Shown: in pieces, positions 9,905-18,399 of the stretch
Layout: every line of letters begins with the position of its first letter
How positions within the stretch are numbered: the first letter of the stretch is position 1
Source: Alphaproteobacteria bacterium MedPE-SWcel
GTDB lineage: Bacteria > Pseudomonadota > Alphaproteobacteria > Rhodobacterales > Rhodobacteraceae
NCBI GenBank assembly: GCA_001874255.1
Contig: MPDC01000005.1
Coordinates: 104,273-168,272, forward strand
Length of the DNA: 64,000 bases
Direction of reading: 5' to 3'
Translations under genes and position numbers: made by a program
Notes under the pieces: generated by a model
The model's input: the letters and a program-made list of their open reading frames with translations, nothing else
What the model was told of the DNA's origin: nothing
The model's database searches: none

Positions 9905-11385
9905 ACCATTCTCCCGTCCAGCGCGGCCACCGCCATGCTGGCCTGTTCCACATCATCAAAAGGCAGCACATCCGTGCCAACGATCTGGCCGCTTTCATGG
10001 CCCTTGCCACAGATCAAAAGCGCATCGCCCGCGGCCAGCATATCGACACCGCGCAGGATGGCCTCGGCGCGGTCGCCCACATTCAGAGCCCCCGGCGCCC
10101 CCCCCATCACGGCGGCCCGGATTGCGTCCGGATCTTCGCTGCGCGGGTTGTCATCGGTCACGATCACGGCGTCGGCGGTCTCATGCGCGGCCTGCCCCAT
10201 CAACGGCCGCTTGCCGGCGTCGCGATCCCCGCCGGCACCGACAATGGCAACCAAACGCCCCAACACATGCGGTCGCAGCGCCTTGATCGCGGTGGAGACC
10301 GCATCGGGCGTATGGGCATAATCCACAAACACGGTCGCGCCATTGTTGCGCGTTGCGGCCAGCTGCATCCGCCCGCGCACGGTGGTCAGATGCGGCAGCG
10401 TTTCAAAGACCTGCTCCGGCACCTCGCCGCTGGCAATCGCCAGACCGGCGGCCACCAGAACGTTTTCCGCCTGAAAGCCTCCGATCAGATTGAGCCGGAC
10501 GCCAAAGGGGCGATCATGCCAGGCGAAGCGGATATCCTGACCGGTGGCATCCACCCGCACGCCCTGCAGCGCCAGATCGCCCAGGCCCCGGCCCACGGTG
10601 ATGACCTCCTGTCCGCGCGCGGCGGCAATGGCGCGCATTTCCGTGCCGCGCGGATCCGACATGTTGATCACCGCGACCCCGTCTTCGGAGAGCACACGCC
10701 GAAACAACCCTGCCTTGGCGGCGAAATAGGCCTCGAAGGTTTCGTGATAGTCCAGATGGTCCTGGGTGAAATTGGTGAAGCCCGCAGCCTGCAGATGCAC
10801 GCCATCCAACCGTCGCTGATCGAGCCCATGGGAGGAGGCCTCCATCGCGGCATGGGTCACACCCGCCGCCGCCGCCGCCGCCAGGGCCCGGTGCAATGTG
10901 ATCGGCTCTGGCGTGGTATGGGCCAGCGGGTGGCTCCAGGCGCCTTCTATTCCGGTCGTCCCGAGGTTGACGGCGCTATGTCCCAGCTCTGTCCAGATCA
11001 TCCGCAGGAACGTCGCCACCGAGGTCTTGCCATTGGTGCCGGTGACCGCCGCCATCGTCTGCGGCTGCGCGCCGAACCACAGGGCCGCCGCACCGGACAA
11101 CGCCTGGCGCGGATCTTCGGCAATCACCAGCGCCGCCCCCGCCGCGGCAATCGCCTCGCCCGCGATCTCGGCGCCCTGCGCATCGGTCAGAACGGCGCAG
11201 GCCCCCTGTTCAAGGACCTGAGGCACGAAACCCGCGCCATGCACCCGCGACCCCGGCAGGGCGGCAAAGACAAATCCCGCGCGGACCTCGCGACTGTCCA
11301 CGGCCAACCCCGATATGACAGGATCGACGCCTCCGCGGGCGGTCAGTCCCAACTGGCTGAGCTTGAGCGGTTGTCTGTCTGTCAT
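9901..11385 (-). CDS. murE: UDP-N-acetylmuramoyl-L-alanyl-D-glutamate--2,6-diaminopimelate ligase
   Basis: MurE adds the third stem-peptide residue. The motif DNPR at about residues 412-415 is the known signature for meso-diaminopimelate, as expected for a Gram-negative. The ATP loop GTNGKTS is at 116-122, followed by NFTQDHLDYH and FVDYAHTPD. Length is 494 residues. It begins 14 bp after ftsI and overlaps murF by 4 bp. Confidence 0.98.
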   Translation of the reverse strand: MTDRQPLKLSQLGLTARGGVDPVISGLAVDSREVRAGFVFAALPGSRVHGAGFVPQVLEQGACAVLTDAQGAEIAGEAIAAAGAALVIAEDPRQALSGAAALWFGAQPQTMAAVTGTNGKTSVATFLRMIWTELGHSAVNLGTTGIEGAWSHPLAHTTPEPITLHRALAAAAAAGVTHAAMEASSHGLDQRRLDGVHLQAAGFTNFTQDHLDYHETFEAYFAAKAGLFRRVLSEDGVAVINMSDPRGTEMRAIAAARGQEVITVGRGLGDLALQGVRVDATGQDIRFAWHDRPFGVRLNLIGGFQAENVLVAAGLAIASGEVPEQVFETLPHLTTVRGRMQLAATRNNGATVFVDYAHTPDAVSTAIKALRPHVLGRLVAIVGAGGDRDAGKRPLMGQAAHETADAVIVTDDNPRSEDPDAIRAAVMGGAPGALNVGDRAEAILRGVDMLAAGDALLICGKGHESGQIVGTDVLPFDDVEQASMAVAALDGRMV

Positions 11386-11399
11386 GAGGGTCCCACCGA

Positions 11400-13184
11400 T
11401 TAGTTTGAGGTGAGGGTTACACCAGAGATGCGTGCAGGTTCAATCTGTGGTCTGAGACCAAGCAAAGGCGCAAGCCGGGCGATCATTTCCGCAGCGACCG
11501 GCGCGGCCGTCCAGCCGGCGGTGCGGCGCTCTTCGCCATAGGCGACCACCTCCGGCTCGTCCAGCGTCACCACGAGAACGTATTTGGGATCGCTGACGGG
11601 AAAAACCGAGGCAAATGTGGCGATCACCTTGTCCTCATAATAGCCGCCCATTGGCTTGGGCTTGTCCGCCGTCCCCGTCTTGCCGCCCACCTCGTAGCCC
11701 TTGACCTCGGCAAAGGAGGCCGTGCCTTCGCTCACGACCCGGCGCAGCATGGCCAGAGAGGCCTCTGCCACTTCCCGCCGCATCACCCGGGGGCCGTGCT
11801 GCGGCCCTGTCTGTTTCAAAAGCGTCGGCGCCACGTAGTTGCCGCCGTTCGCGATCGCGGCATAGCCCGCCGCAAGATGCATCGGCGTCGTGGAGATCCC
11901 ATGGCCGTAGGAAATCGTCATGGCCGACAATTCCGACCAGTTCCTGGGCAGCAGCGGCTGACCGCCGGTGGCTTCGACGATCTCGAACGGGGTCGGCTCC
12001 AGCATGCCGAGGTCGTTCAGGAAACTGCGCTGACGCTCGGCGCCGATCTGCTGCGCCAGCCGTGCGGTGCCGATGTTGGAGGATTTCTCGATAATCTTGG
12101 AAACCGTCAACTCCTTGCCGTAGTTGTGGTAATCCCGAATTGTGAACTTGCCCCAGCGCAGAGGCCCGCGGATGTCGACGACGGTGTCGGGCGAGACCAG
12201 CCCCAGCTCCATCGCCTGTGCGGCCGCGAATATCTTGAAGGTGGAGCCAAGCTCATAGACCCCCTGAACCGAGCGGTTGAACAGCGGGCTTTGCGATGGA
12301 TCGAAACCGCTGGTGGGCGGGCGCGGACGTTCGTTGGGATCGAAATCCGGCAGGGAGGCGACCGAAATCACCTCGCCGGTGTGCACATCCATCAGGATCG
12401 AGGTGGCGCCCTTGGCGTTCATCAGCTTCATGCCGCCGTAGAGCACCTCTTCGGTGGCGTCCTGAACCGACAGATCCAGGCTGAGCGTCAGCGGCTTGCC
12501 CGCGTTGGCCGGGTCGCGCAGGAAATCGTCAAACTGCTTCTCGACGCCGGCGACACCGATCACTTCGGCCGCGCTCACGCCCTCTTTGCCAAAAGAGGCA
12601 CCGCCCAGAACATGCGAGGCCAGACGGCCATTCGGATAGAGCCGCATTTCGCGCGGACCGAACATGAGGCCGGGGTCCCCGATATCATGCACCGCCTGCA
12701 TTTGCTCGGGGCTGATTTTCTTCTTGATCCACAGGAACTTGCGCTTCCCGGTAAAATCCTGCAGCAGGCGTTCGCGATCCAGATCTGGAAAGATCGCCGC
12801 CAATTCATCCGCCGCCGTCAAGGGGTCGATCATCTGGGGCGGCTGCGCATAGAGCGAATGGGTCTCGAAGTTGGTGGCCAGAATCCGGCCCGACCGATCG
12901 ACGATATCCGCACGCTGATTGGCGATGACGCTCCCGCCGGTGGCCGCGACGGGCTCTGACGGTTCGGATGTCGCCATGAACGCCATCCGGCCGCCGATCG
13001 CGACATAGGCACAGACGAAAAACGCCGCCAGCACCAGAAGCCGCCCTTCGGCCCGCGTGCGCGCATGAACTTCCATGTCCCGGTGGCGTTGGGCGAGGTT
13101 CTCGCGCTCGATCAGATCCGGGTTTTCCCCCCGCGCCCGTGCAGGCAATACGCGGGCCAGGGGACGCAGCGGTGTGCGGATCAT
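11400..13184 (-). CDS. ftsI: Septal peptidoglycan transpeptidase FtsI (PBP3)
   Basis: FtsI cross-links septal peptidoglycan in the periplasm and is the class B PBP partner of FtsW. From the chosen start MIRTPLRPLA the protein has 594 residues: a membrane anchor at about 49-68, a non-catalytic domain, and a transpeptidase domain with the nucleophile motif STFK (Ser314), SSN (368-370) and KTGT (502-505). The longer open frame upstream overlaps ftsL and is not supported; the chosen ATG overlaps the ftsL stop by 4 bp. Confidence 0.97.
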   Translation of the reverse strand: MIRTPLRPLARVLPARARGENPDLIERENLAQRHRDMEVHARTRAEGRLLVLAAFFVCAYVAIGGRMAFMATSEPSEPVAATGGSVIANQRADIVDRSGRILATNFETHSLYAQPPQMIDPLTAADELAAIFPDLDRERLLQDFTGKRKFLWIKKKISPEQMQAVHDIGDPGLMFGPREMRLYPNGRLASHVLGGASFGKEGVSAAEVIGVAGVEKQFDDFLRDPANAGKPLTLSLDLSVQDATEEVLYGGMKLMNAKGATSILMDVHTGEVISVASLPDFDPNERPRPPTSGFDPSQSPLFNRSVQGVYELGSTFKIFAAAQAMELGLVSPDTVVDIRGPLRWGKFTIRDYHNYGKELTVSKIIEKSSNIGTARLAQQIGAERQRSFLNDLGMLEPTPFEIVEATGGQPLLPRNWSELSAMTISYGHGISTTPMHLAAGYAAIANGGNYVAPTLLKQTGPQHGPRVMRREVAEASLAMLRRVVSEGTASFAEVKGYEVGGKTGTADKPKPMGGYYEDKVIATFASVFPVSDPKYVLVVTLDEPEVVAYGEERRTAGWTAAPVAAEMIARLAPLLGLRPQIEPARISGVTLTSN

Positions 13185-13528
13185 CGGTCGCCCTCCAGAC
13201 CATAGGCCGAAACCTCGACACTCTCTTCGATCACCAGACCGGAGGGCGGGTAGGAGACCTCGTCCACGCGGCCGAACTGATCCGGGCGCAAGGGCAACAG
13301 GCCAAGCCGGTCGAAATTGATCTCGGCCAGCTCGCGCAGCCGATCCGGCCGGTTGAGATAGGCCCATTCCGCACGCAGCACGCTCAGCCGGACCTGAGAC
13401 GCGGCGATCTGGCTGCGCAGCGCCCGGGTTTCCTTCAACACCTGCTGGGTCGCGTAATTCTCGCGATAGGCCCAGAACGCCAGACCAAAGACGGCAAGGA
13501 TTGTCAGAAGATAGGCCAGGGTGCGCAT
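13181..13528 (-). CDS. ftsL: Cell division protein FtsL
   Basis: A 115-residue single-pass protein. The N-terminal segment LAYLLTILAVFGLAFWAY is the membrane anchor and the following region (about 22-60) has heptad character, as in FtsL of the FtsQLB complex. Sequence conservation in FtsL is low, so the call relies on architecture and on its place between rsmH and ftsI. The ATG overlaps the rsmH stop in TGATG; a TTG one codon earlier is less likely. Confidence 0.88.
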   Translation of the reverse strand: MRTLAYLLTILAVFGLAFWAYRENYATQQVLKETRALRSQIAASQVRLSVLRAEWAYLNRPDRLRELAEINFDRLGLLPLRPDQFGRVDEVSYPPSGLVIEESVEVSAYGLEGDR

Positions 13529-14517
13529 CAACGGGTCTCTTTCAACTGCGGCATGCTCAGGTCTTTGGCAGAGATCTCCACGGGGGCGGCATCCGTGCGC
13601 CGACCCACCCGCAGCCGTGCCGAGCGCGACCGTGGGTTCTGGGCCAGCTCTTCGTCATCCGGCCCCACCGCCTTGCGGGTGACCAATTCGAATTGGCTGG
13701 GGGTTTCGACAATTTCGGGCGCATAGCGATTGGCATTGCCGGTCTTGTTGGCCCGATGCTGAAAGAACCGCTTGACCATCCGGTCCTCGACCGAATGGAA
13801 GGTCACGACGGCCAGCAGGCCACCGGGCTTCAGCGCCCGCTCGGCGGCCAGAAGCCCCCCCATCAGCTCTTCATATTCACCGTTGACCGCAATCCGCAGC
13901 GCCTGAAAGCTGCGGGTCGCGGGATGCGATTGCCCGGGCTTCGCACGCGGCAGGCAGCTCTCGACGATCTGGGCAAGACGCAGGGTCGTGGTGATCGGCT
14001 CTTCCGCACGCGCGGATACAATCGCCTTGGCAATACGGCGGCTGGCCCGCTCCTCGCCAAAGTGGTAGAGAATATCCGCGATCTGCACATCCGTAAGCTC
14101 GGCCACCAGATCCGCAGCCGACGGACCGTCCTGGCTCATCCGCATATCGAGGGGGCCGTCCTTCATGAAGGAAAACCCGCGCTCCGCCAGATCCAGCTGC
14201 ATCGAGGAGACGCCGAGATCCAGAACCACGCCATCGAGGTCGCTGGCATAGTCATCCATCTGCGAGAACACGCCCTGCTGCAGCACCAGCCGGTCCCCGT
14301 ATTCCGCCGCCCAGGGTCGGGCCATTTCAAAGGCAAGAGGGTCGCGATCGACGCCGATCAACTGATCCGCGCCCGCCGCCAGCAGGCCTTTGGTGTAGCC
14401 CCCCGCCCCAAAGGTTCCGTCCAGCCAACGCCCCGTGACCGGCGCCACTGCGGCAAGCAGCGGCTTCAGCAACACGGGAACATGGGGACCGGAGTGTTTG
14501 GGCGTGCGGTCCGTCAT
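13528..14517 (-). CDS. rsmH: 16S rRNA (cytosine(1402)-N(4))-methyltransferase
   Basis: RsmH (MraW) methylates N4 of C1402 in 16S rRNA using SAM. The 329-residue protein opens with [13 protein letters not shown], then the SAM-binding segment [24 protein letters not shown] and a C-terminal [10 protein letters not shown] motif, all diagnostic. It is separated from mraZ by only 3 bp and overlaps ftsL by 1 bp, so these first genes form one translational unit. Confidence 0.98.
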   Translation of the reverse strand: MTDRTPKHSGPHVPVLLKPLLAAVAPVTGRWLDGTFGAGGYTKGLLAAGADQLIGVDRDPLAFEMARPWAAEYGDRLVLQQGVFSQMDDYASDLDGVVLDLGVSSMQLDLAERGFSFMKDGPLDMRMSQDGPSAADLVAELTDVQIADILYHFGEERASRRIAKAIVSARAEEPITTTLRLAQIVESCLPRAKPGQSHPATRSFQALRIAVNGEYEELMGGLLAAERALKPGGLLAVVTFHSVEDRMVKRFFQHRANKTGNANRYAPEIVETPSQFELVTRKAVGPDDEELAQNPRSRSARLRVGRRTDAAPVEISAKDLSMPQLKETR

Positions 14518-14520
14518 CTG

Positions 14521-15024
14521 TTATGCGCCTCCGGCGCCGTCTAGGAATTCCATCGGGTCGAAGTCGTCCGGAAGCTCTTCCATCAGCTTCTCCGCTTCGG
14601 CCATTTCGACCTCGTCGTAGGTCTCGGGCTTCCAGATCTGGAAGGTGTCGCCAGAGGCGATGAAAAAGGCCTCGCCCTGAAGGCCGACCTTCTGGCGCAA
14701 CTTTGCGGGCAGCACAAGACGGCCGGTCTCATCCACGGTTGTCGGCAAGGATTGGCCGTTGAACATGCGTTCCAGGATCTTGCGCCCCTTCGAGCCCCGC
14801 GGCAAGGCGGCGATCTTGGCATCGACCTCTTCGATGGCTTCCATGGTGAAACATTCAAGATACTGACGGCGGTGATCTCCGTAGACGATCACCAGCTCCG
14901 GGTTGTCGCCGGGCTGCCAGTTCGGGTCGGAGGATTCCAGCACACGGCGAAAAGAGGCCGGAATAGACACCCGCCCCTTGTTATCCACCTTATGCTGGCT
15001 TTCGCCTCTGAACCTGCGGCCCAC
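14521..15024 (-). CDS. mraZ: Transcriptional regulator MraZ
   Basis: MraZ is a small AbrB-fold DNA-binding protein that controls the dcw promoter in several bacteria by binding TGGGN repeats. This 167-residue version has both half-domains, with VDNKGRVSIPASFR near the N-terminus and VDETGRLVLPAKLR in the second repeat, and an acidic C-terminal tail. The start is GTG, preceded by a GGAAGGAC Shine-Dalgarno-like stretch. It is the first gene of the cluster and lies far downstream of its likely promoter. Confidence 0.96.
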   Translation of the reverse strand: MGRRFRGESQHKVDNKGRVSIPASFRRVLESSDPNWQPGDNPELVIVYGDHRRQYLECFTMEAIEEVDAKIAALPRGSKGRKILERMFNGQSLPTTVDETGRLVLPAKLRQKVGLQGEAFFIASGDTFQIWKPETYDEVEMAEAEKLMEELPDDFDPMEFLDGAGGA

Positions 15025-15438
15025 TGTGCCGTCCTTCCCGCGCCCCTCGCGCCTCTACTCCGACCGCAGGCCGGAGCTCAAAACCAAAAGGGGCGAGCTG
15101 ATCCGCTGCCACTGATCAACCCGCCACCTTGACCCGCCATGCGGGGTGTCCGACTGCGCGCGCCACCTGGGGGGATGTCTGCTCGCCCGCGCGCCGGATC
15201 TCTTGCCTGAATGAATGCGAAGGCCTGTATGGAACCTGCCGTTTTGTAAGGTTGGGGTCGTTTTATGCCCCGATGCTCTTCGTTTTCATCCGATGACATA
15301 GGAATACATGGGAATGCATGGTCCAGCAAGCCACTTTCACCTCCCATTAAGCAAGAATCAGCAAAACGAGTCCGAAAACGGCGAGGATCTCAAGAGGAAA
15401 ATTCACTTCGCTCCATATGTGGTAGGTCTTTGGCAGTG
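15025..15438 (-). ncRNA. Long mraZ 5' leader, candidate UpsM-like small RNA
   Basis: There are about 410 nt between the predicted transcription start (about 15438) and mraZ with no convincing gene; an 89-codon minus-strand frame here has no coding character that I recognise. In Rhodobacter sphaeroides the dcw cluster has an uncommonly long leader that yields the abundant small RNA UpsM. The position here is the same. I could not compare sequences and saw no clear intrinsic terminator, so this is inference from location and length. Confidence 0.35.
15058..15076 (-). other. Stem-loop in the mraZ leader just before the ribosome binding site
   Basis: On the minus strand CTCCGGCC and GGTCGGAG pair over 8 bp (one G-U) around a TGC triloop. 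No U tract follows, so it is not an intrinsic terminator. It lies about 33 nt before the mraZ GTG and could affect leader stability or translation. Confidence 0.45.
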
Positions 15439-15444
15439 CGCCAC

Positions 15445-15473
15445 AAAATACATGCATTCGATGTTTTTGACAA
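15445..15473 (-). promoter_or_regulatory. Sigma70-like promoter of the dcw cluster
   Basis: On the minus strand TTGTCA (15473-15468) and TATTTT (15450-15445) are separated by exactly 17 bp. A TGGGN-type MraZ-box-like pair ends 4 bp upstream of the -35 element. It is the best promoter candidate in the 800-bp gap before mraZ and would make a leader of about 410 nt. Confidence 0.55.
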
Positions 15474-15476
15474 TTT

Positions 15477-15491
15477 GCCCGTAAATTCCCA
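15477..15491 (-). promoter_or_regulatory. MraZ-box-like TGGGA-N5-CGGGC element at the dcw promoter
   Basis: The minus strand reads TGGGAATTTACGGGC. MraZ boxes are direct TGGGN repeats with 5-nt spacers, and this pair fits that spacing with one T-to-C change. It abuts the predicted -35 box, the place where MraZ acts in other bacteria. Confidence 0.45.
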
Positions 15492-15630
15492 GCCAGATCA
15501 GCAGCCGCCCCGCTCCGACATCTCCTATCGCATTGTGTTTTTCTTTTGTTCTCAAATCGGGAGGGTCTTCTGCTGCAAAACATGTCTCCGAGCCGGGCAA
15601 AGTGATTCGCTTCGCAAGACAACAATCCCG

Positions 15631-15662
15631 GCCCATAATTTCCCATGGCCCGTAATTTCCCA
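15631..15662 (-). promoter_or_regulatory. Two further MraZ-box-like pairs, 17 bp apart
   Basis: The minus strand carries TGGGAAATTACGGGC (15662-15648) and TGGGAAATTATGGGC (15645-15631), each a TGGGN-N5-(C/T)GGGN pair and each nearly identical to the element at 15477-15491. They belong with mraZ rather than with the phage, and so place the left prophage junction to the right of about 15662. Confidence 0.45.
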
Positions 15663-15841
15663 TGCCCCAGCCCGCATGCAGCGTGACTGTTGTAGCGTGT
15701 GTGTAGCGTGACGGACTTTTTTGCAGTGAATTACAGACTTTTTTACAGCAACGCGATTTTGGGCCGGGATGGGATTTAAGGGGCGTTGAAGCCTCGGTTC
15801 AACCCATCCTCCCGGGCAACGCCCTCGGGACCAGCGCGGCG

Positions 15842-17596
15842 TCACACATCATCCACCGCAGATATCGCACGCGCCCAGGCCAGAACCGCCGCCTTGTCAT
15901 CGCCGGTCGGGGCCGCGCTCCAGGCCGCGATTGCCACATGTGAGCCCACCGAATAGCGATTGGTTGCGCCGGATCGCCCGCCCCAACTCAGAACGCCGGC
16001 CGTTCCATAGGACAGCCCGACCACCTCCCCCTCCGTGCCAGGATCGCCATTCCCATACATGCCGCCACTGTCAACGTAGTTGGCGTGCAGAGTGTAGCCC
16101 CCGGCCGCGCCGGGCAGTGCTGTGATGAAGCTGGGTTCGTAACCCTGCGATGGCTCCAGCAGGAACTCATCCGACGTGCCCCGCGCATAAGCCGTCGCTC
16201 CGCCCGAGCTGACCAGGCCCAACGTGTTCTGAGGCCCCGCAGCCTGCACCAGGGTTCCAGAGTTGTTGACCCGCCCGACAGCCAGCAGCGCCCCCGCCGC
16301 CGTCAGCGCGAATGAGCTGTCAGACAGCATGATGTTGTTGCTATCATCGCCCCATGCCAGCCGCCTGCCCTGGAACAGCAAGCTGCCGTTCCGGACGATG
16401 AAGGCCTTGCCCGATCCTTCGGGGACAAAAGTCATGCCTGCGGAGATGTTGTCATAGGCCCCCACGATCCAGGCGTCGCCGCCGCCCGCATGCGCGAGCA
16501 TCGCGGCCGGGTCTGCGATCTTGCCGACATAATCGACGTCGATCTCCGTGCTCCCGTTGCTGATCCGAAGGGCCGGGCCATCATAGCTGGAAAGACCTCG
16601 ATAAAGACCGGCATATCGCGCGGGCTTGTTCACCAGATCATCGATCCAATCCGTCCAGCGCTCCGGCGCCGCCTCCCGGGTCTGCGCCACAGCGACAGCC
16701 GGGCCGCACTTTGTCCCCAGCAGCCGATATCCCGCATTGTTGAAGTGAATGGCCTCGGTGGGATGCTGGTTTTCCTCCGGCCCCTCGACAAACGCGACGT
16801 TTGGCAGGGTCTGGGCAAGATGCGCGTTTGCCGCCGCCACCCGCTCGCGCCCCAGGGCACCGGAATATGTCCACTCCGGCGGCCCGCCTGTCAGAACCCA
16901 CGGGGCGGCAGGAGCCCCCCATGCCGCACGAATTCCCGAGATACAGGCCGCCGTCACGCTCAGGAACTCGTGAAAGCCTGCCAAGGTCCCGGCATCGTTC
17001 TCGTTCAGCGGATGCCCGAAGAAGATCGGGGCGAGCACCGTCCGCTCCGGGAATGCCGCTGCAACCGCGCTGTTCAAGGCGCGCTGCCAATTGCCGGAGG
17101 TATGCGCCAGGTAAAGCGCGCCAGAGACTTCGGTGCCCGGACCGGTGCCGCCGATCTCCCATGCAGGCCCCGCGCCGGAGGGATGCCAGGGGCCGTAGCC
17201 GAAGACGTCGCCGCCGCCGAACATGCCACGCCCGCCGACTGCGGTCGGGACAATCACATAGATGATGTCTGCGCCGCCGTTGTGGTCGGACAGGTATCTG
17301 GTCAGGTTGATCGCCGGAGTGGTGGCCTGCGTCGTCAGCCCGCCGGGGCGCGGGATACCGACAGTGTGGTCCAGCGGCAGGATCTCGCCGGTGGCCGGGT
17401 TCAGCCAGCGTGCCGTTTCCAGATCATCTGCGGCGGACAGCACGGCACCGACGCTGTCATCGCCGCCCGCCGTATTGGAGGCCCCCAGCGTCACCAGCGG
17501 CTGGATCCAAGCACCACCGGAGCGTGGCGGAATGAAGCTGTCCGCTCCGAACGCCCCCTCGAACACAAAGGGCGAGAATGACCCGAACTCAGGCAT
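15842..17596 (-). CDS. Phage tail-fibre-like protein with SGNH/GDSL-hydrolase-like domain
   Basis: A 584-residue protein at the distal end of the tail module. Near the N-terminus is VTLGASNTAGG, resembling the SGNH block I nucleophile region, and around residue 270 is IHFNNAGYRLLG, which fits the catalytic-His block V. The C-terminal half is unrecognised and may be a binding domain. Such hydrolases on fibres usually deacetylate or cleave host surface polysaccharide; that role is inferred. The start at MPEFGSF is chosen because GGTGG precedes it; an ATG 24 bp upstream lacks a ribosome site. Confidence 0.65.
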   Translation of the reverse strand: MPEFGSFSPFVFEGAFGADSFIPPRSGGAWIQPLVTLGASNTAGGDDSVGAVLSAADDLETARWLNPATGEILPLDHTVGIPRPGGLTTQATTPAINLTRYLSDHNGGADIIYVIVPTAVGGRGMFGGGDVFGYGPWHPSGAGPAWEIGGTGPGTEVSGALYLAHTSGNWQRALNSAVAAAFPERTVLAPIFFGHPLNENDAGTLAGFHEFLSVTAACISGIRAAWGAPAAPWVLTGGPPEWTYSGALGRERVAAANAHLAQTLPNVAFVEGPEENQHPTEAIHFNNAGYRLLGTKCGPAVAVAQTREAAPERWTDWIDDLVNKPARYAGLYRGLSSYDGPALRISNGSTEIDVDYVGKIADPAAMLAHAGGGDAWIVGAYDNISAGMTFVPEGSGKAFIVRNGSLLFQGRRLAWGDDSNNIMLSDSSFALTAAGALLAVGRVNNSGTLVQAAGPQNTLGLVSSGGATAYARGTSDEFLLEPSQGYEPSFITALPGAAGGYTLHANYVDSGGMYGNGDPGTEGEVVGLSYGTAGVLSWGGRSGATNRYSVGSHVAIAAWSAAPTGDDKAAVLAWARAISAVDDV

Positions 17597-17873
17597 GATC
17601 CACCAATGCGTTGATGGCATTGCCGATGAGGCTGCGGCCGTAGAGACGATTGCCGCTGGCCCGGCTCAGCTCATCCAAACTCGCCAGCCTGTCGCCTTTG
17701 CCGGTTCCATAGCGCCAGCCGATCAACGCGGGATCAGGCACTGTTGCGTCGCCCCGGCGGACCTCCATCGGGCCATCAAGCGCTTCAAACTTGATGCCCG
17801 CAAGCGCGTCGCCGGAGGTCATCTCCGTCCAGGTTTCGGTGTTCAACGTGACGATTTCTTGCGTGCGTGGCAT
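17589..17873 (-). CDS. Hypothetical phage protein
   Basis: A 94-residue protein with no family that I recognise. It overlaps the following fibre gene by 8 bp and is preceded by CGGAGAGGCAC, a good ribosome site. Composition is soluble, without membrane segments. A GWRYGTGKGDRLASLDEL stretch in the middle is the most distinctive part. Its place between tail-fibre genes suggests a tail or fibre-assembly role, but nothing more can be said. Confidence 0.65.
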   Translation of the reverse strand: MPRTQEIVTLNTETWTEMTSGDALAGIKFEALDGPMEVRRGDATVPDPALIGWRYGTGKGDRLASLDELSRASGNRLYGRSLIGNAINALVDHA

Positions 17874-17995
17874 GTGCCTCTCCGTTTATTGCAGGGTTCA
17901 AGTCTTCTTTGGCCGCAGGCGCGGCGCACCAGCCATTGTTCAACGTCCTCGGTAATGTCGCGGTCCCTGATCGAGCGGTGCCGGGTTGAACTCAT
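17843..17995 (-). CDS. Possible small phage protein (50 codons)
   Basis: A 50-residue Arg-rich frame starting MSSTRHRSIRDRDITEDVEQ. Its ATG overlaps the stop of the DUF4376 gene in ATGA and is preceded by GGGAGG, a coupling pattern used elsewhere in this operon. It overlaps the start of the next gene by 31 bp in another frame. There is no family match from inspection. It fills a gap of 118 bp that otherwise has no gene. Confidence 0.35.
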   Translation of the reverse strand: MSSTRHRSIRDRDITEDVEQWLVRRACGQRRLEPCNKRRGTCHARKKSSR

Positions 17996-18399
17996 CCTCC
18001 CAACGCCTCTGCAAACGCCGCCCTGACATCGAGACTGGCCGGATCTGCACTGGCCTCGATCTGGACGACCACCACAGCCTCGGCGACAAAACAGGCCTGG
18101 ATGAACTGCACCACAGCCGCCGCTGCCGCCTCCACCTCGGGCTGGGTCATCTCGACAAAGCCCGCAGGGGTCTTCCAGGCGACCGGCGCGGTGAGCATTC
18201 CCTGCTGCAGGGCGCTGACGGCCCCCGACAGGGCAAGCCGGGTGGTCTCATCGCCGGGGATTTGAACGCCGCTCGGCAGGGTCACGCCTTCGCAGCCGCG
18301 CGCCCAGCGGAGGCGGGCCAGCTCGGCCAAGGCCTCTGAGCGTGCGGCCTCGATGCGGGCGCTGGCGGGGATGACTTGGGACAGGTCGATATTGCTCAT
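17992..18399 (-). CDS. DUF4376-type phage protein
   Basis: From the chosen start MSNIDLSQVI this is a 135-residue, Ala-rich helical protein. The region from ARSEALAELARLRWARG resembles DUF4376 domains of phage tail-associated proteins, which usually carry an R-W-x-x-E/G motif at this place. The start overlaps the stop of the upstream gene by 4 bp (ATGA); a longer frame upstream runs antiparallel to no ribosome site and was rejected. Function unknown; probably associated with tail fibres. Confidence 0.65.
   Translation of the reverse strand: MSNIDLSQVIPASARIEAARSEALAELARLRWARGCEGVTLPSGVQIPGDETTRLALSGAVSALQQGMLTAPVAWKTPAGFVEMTQPEVEAAAAAVVQFIQACFVAEAVVVVQIEASADPASLDVRAAFAEALGG

Noticed and set aside
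15078..15347. 89-codon frame in the mraZ leader
   Set aside because: TTG/GTG starts only in reasonable positions, low-complexity Arg/Gly/Pro translation, and it lies in the likely RNA leader.
15025..15440. RNase P RNA or other known structural RNA upstream of mraZ
   Set aside because: The conserved RNase P core sequences are not present on either strand.
15780..15835. attL-like match to the tRNA 3' end (TTCAACCCA, CGGGCAAC)
   Set aside because: Only scattered short matches to GACTCGAACCCA...; the level expected by chance in GC-rich DNA.
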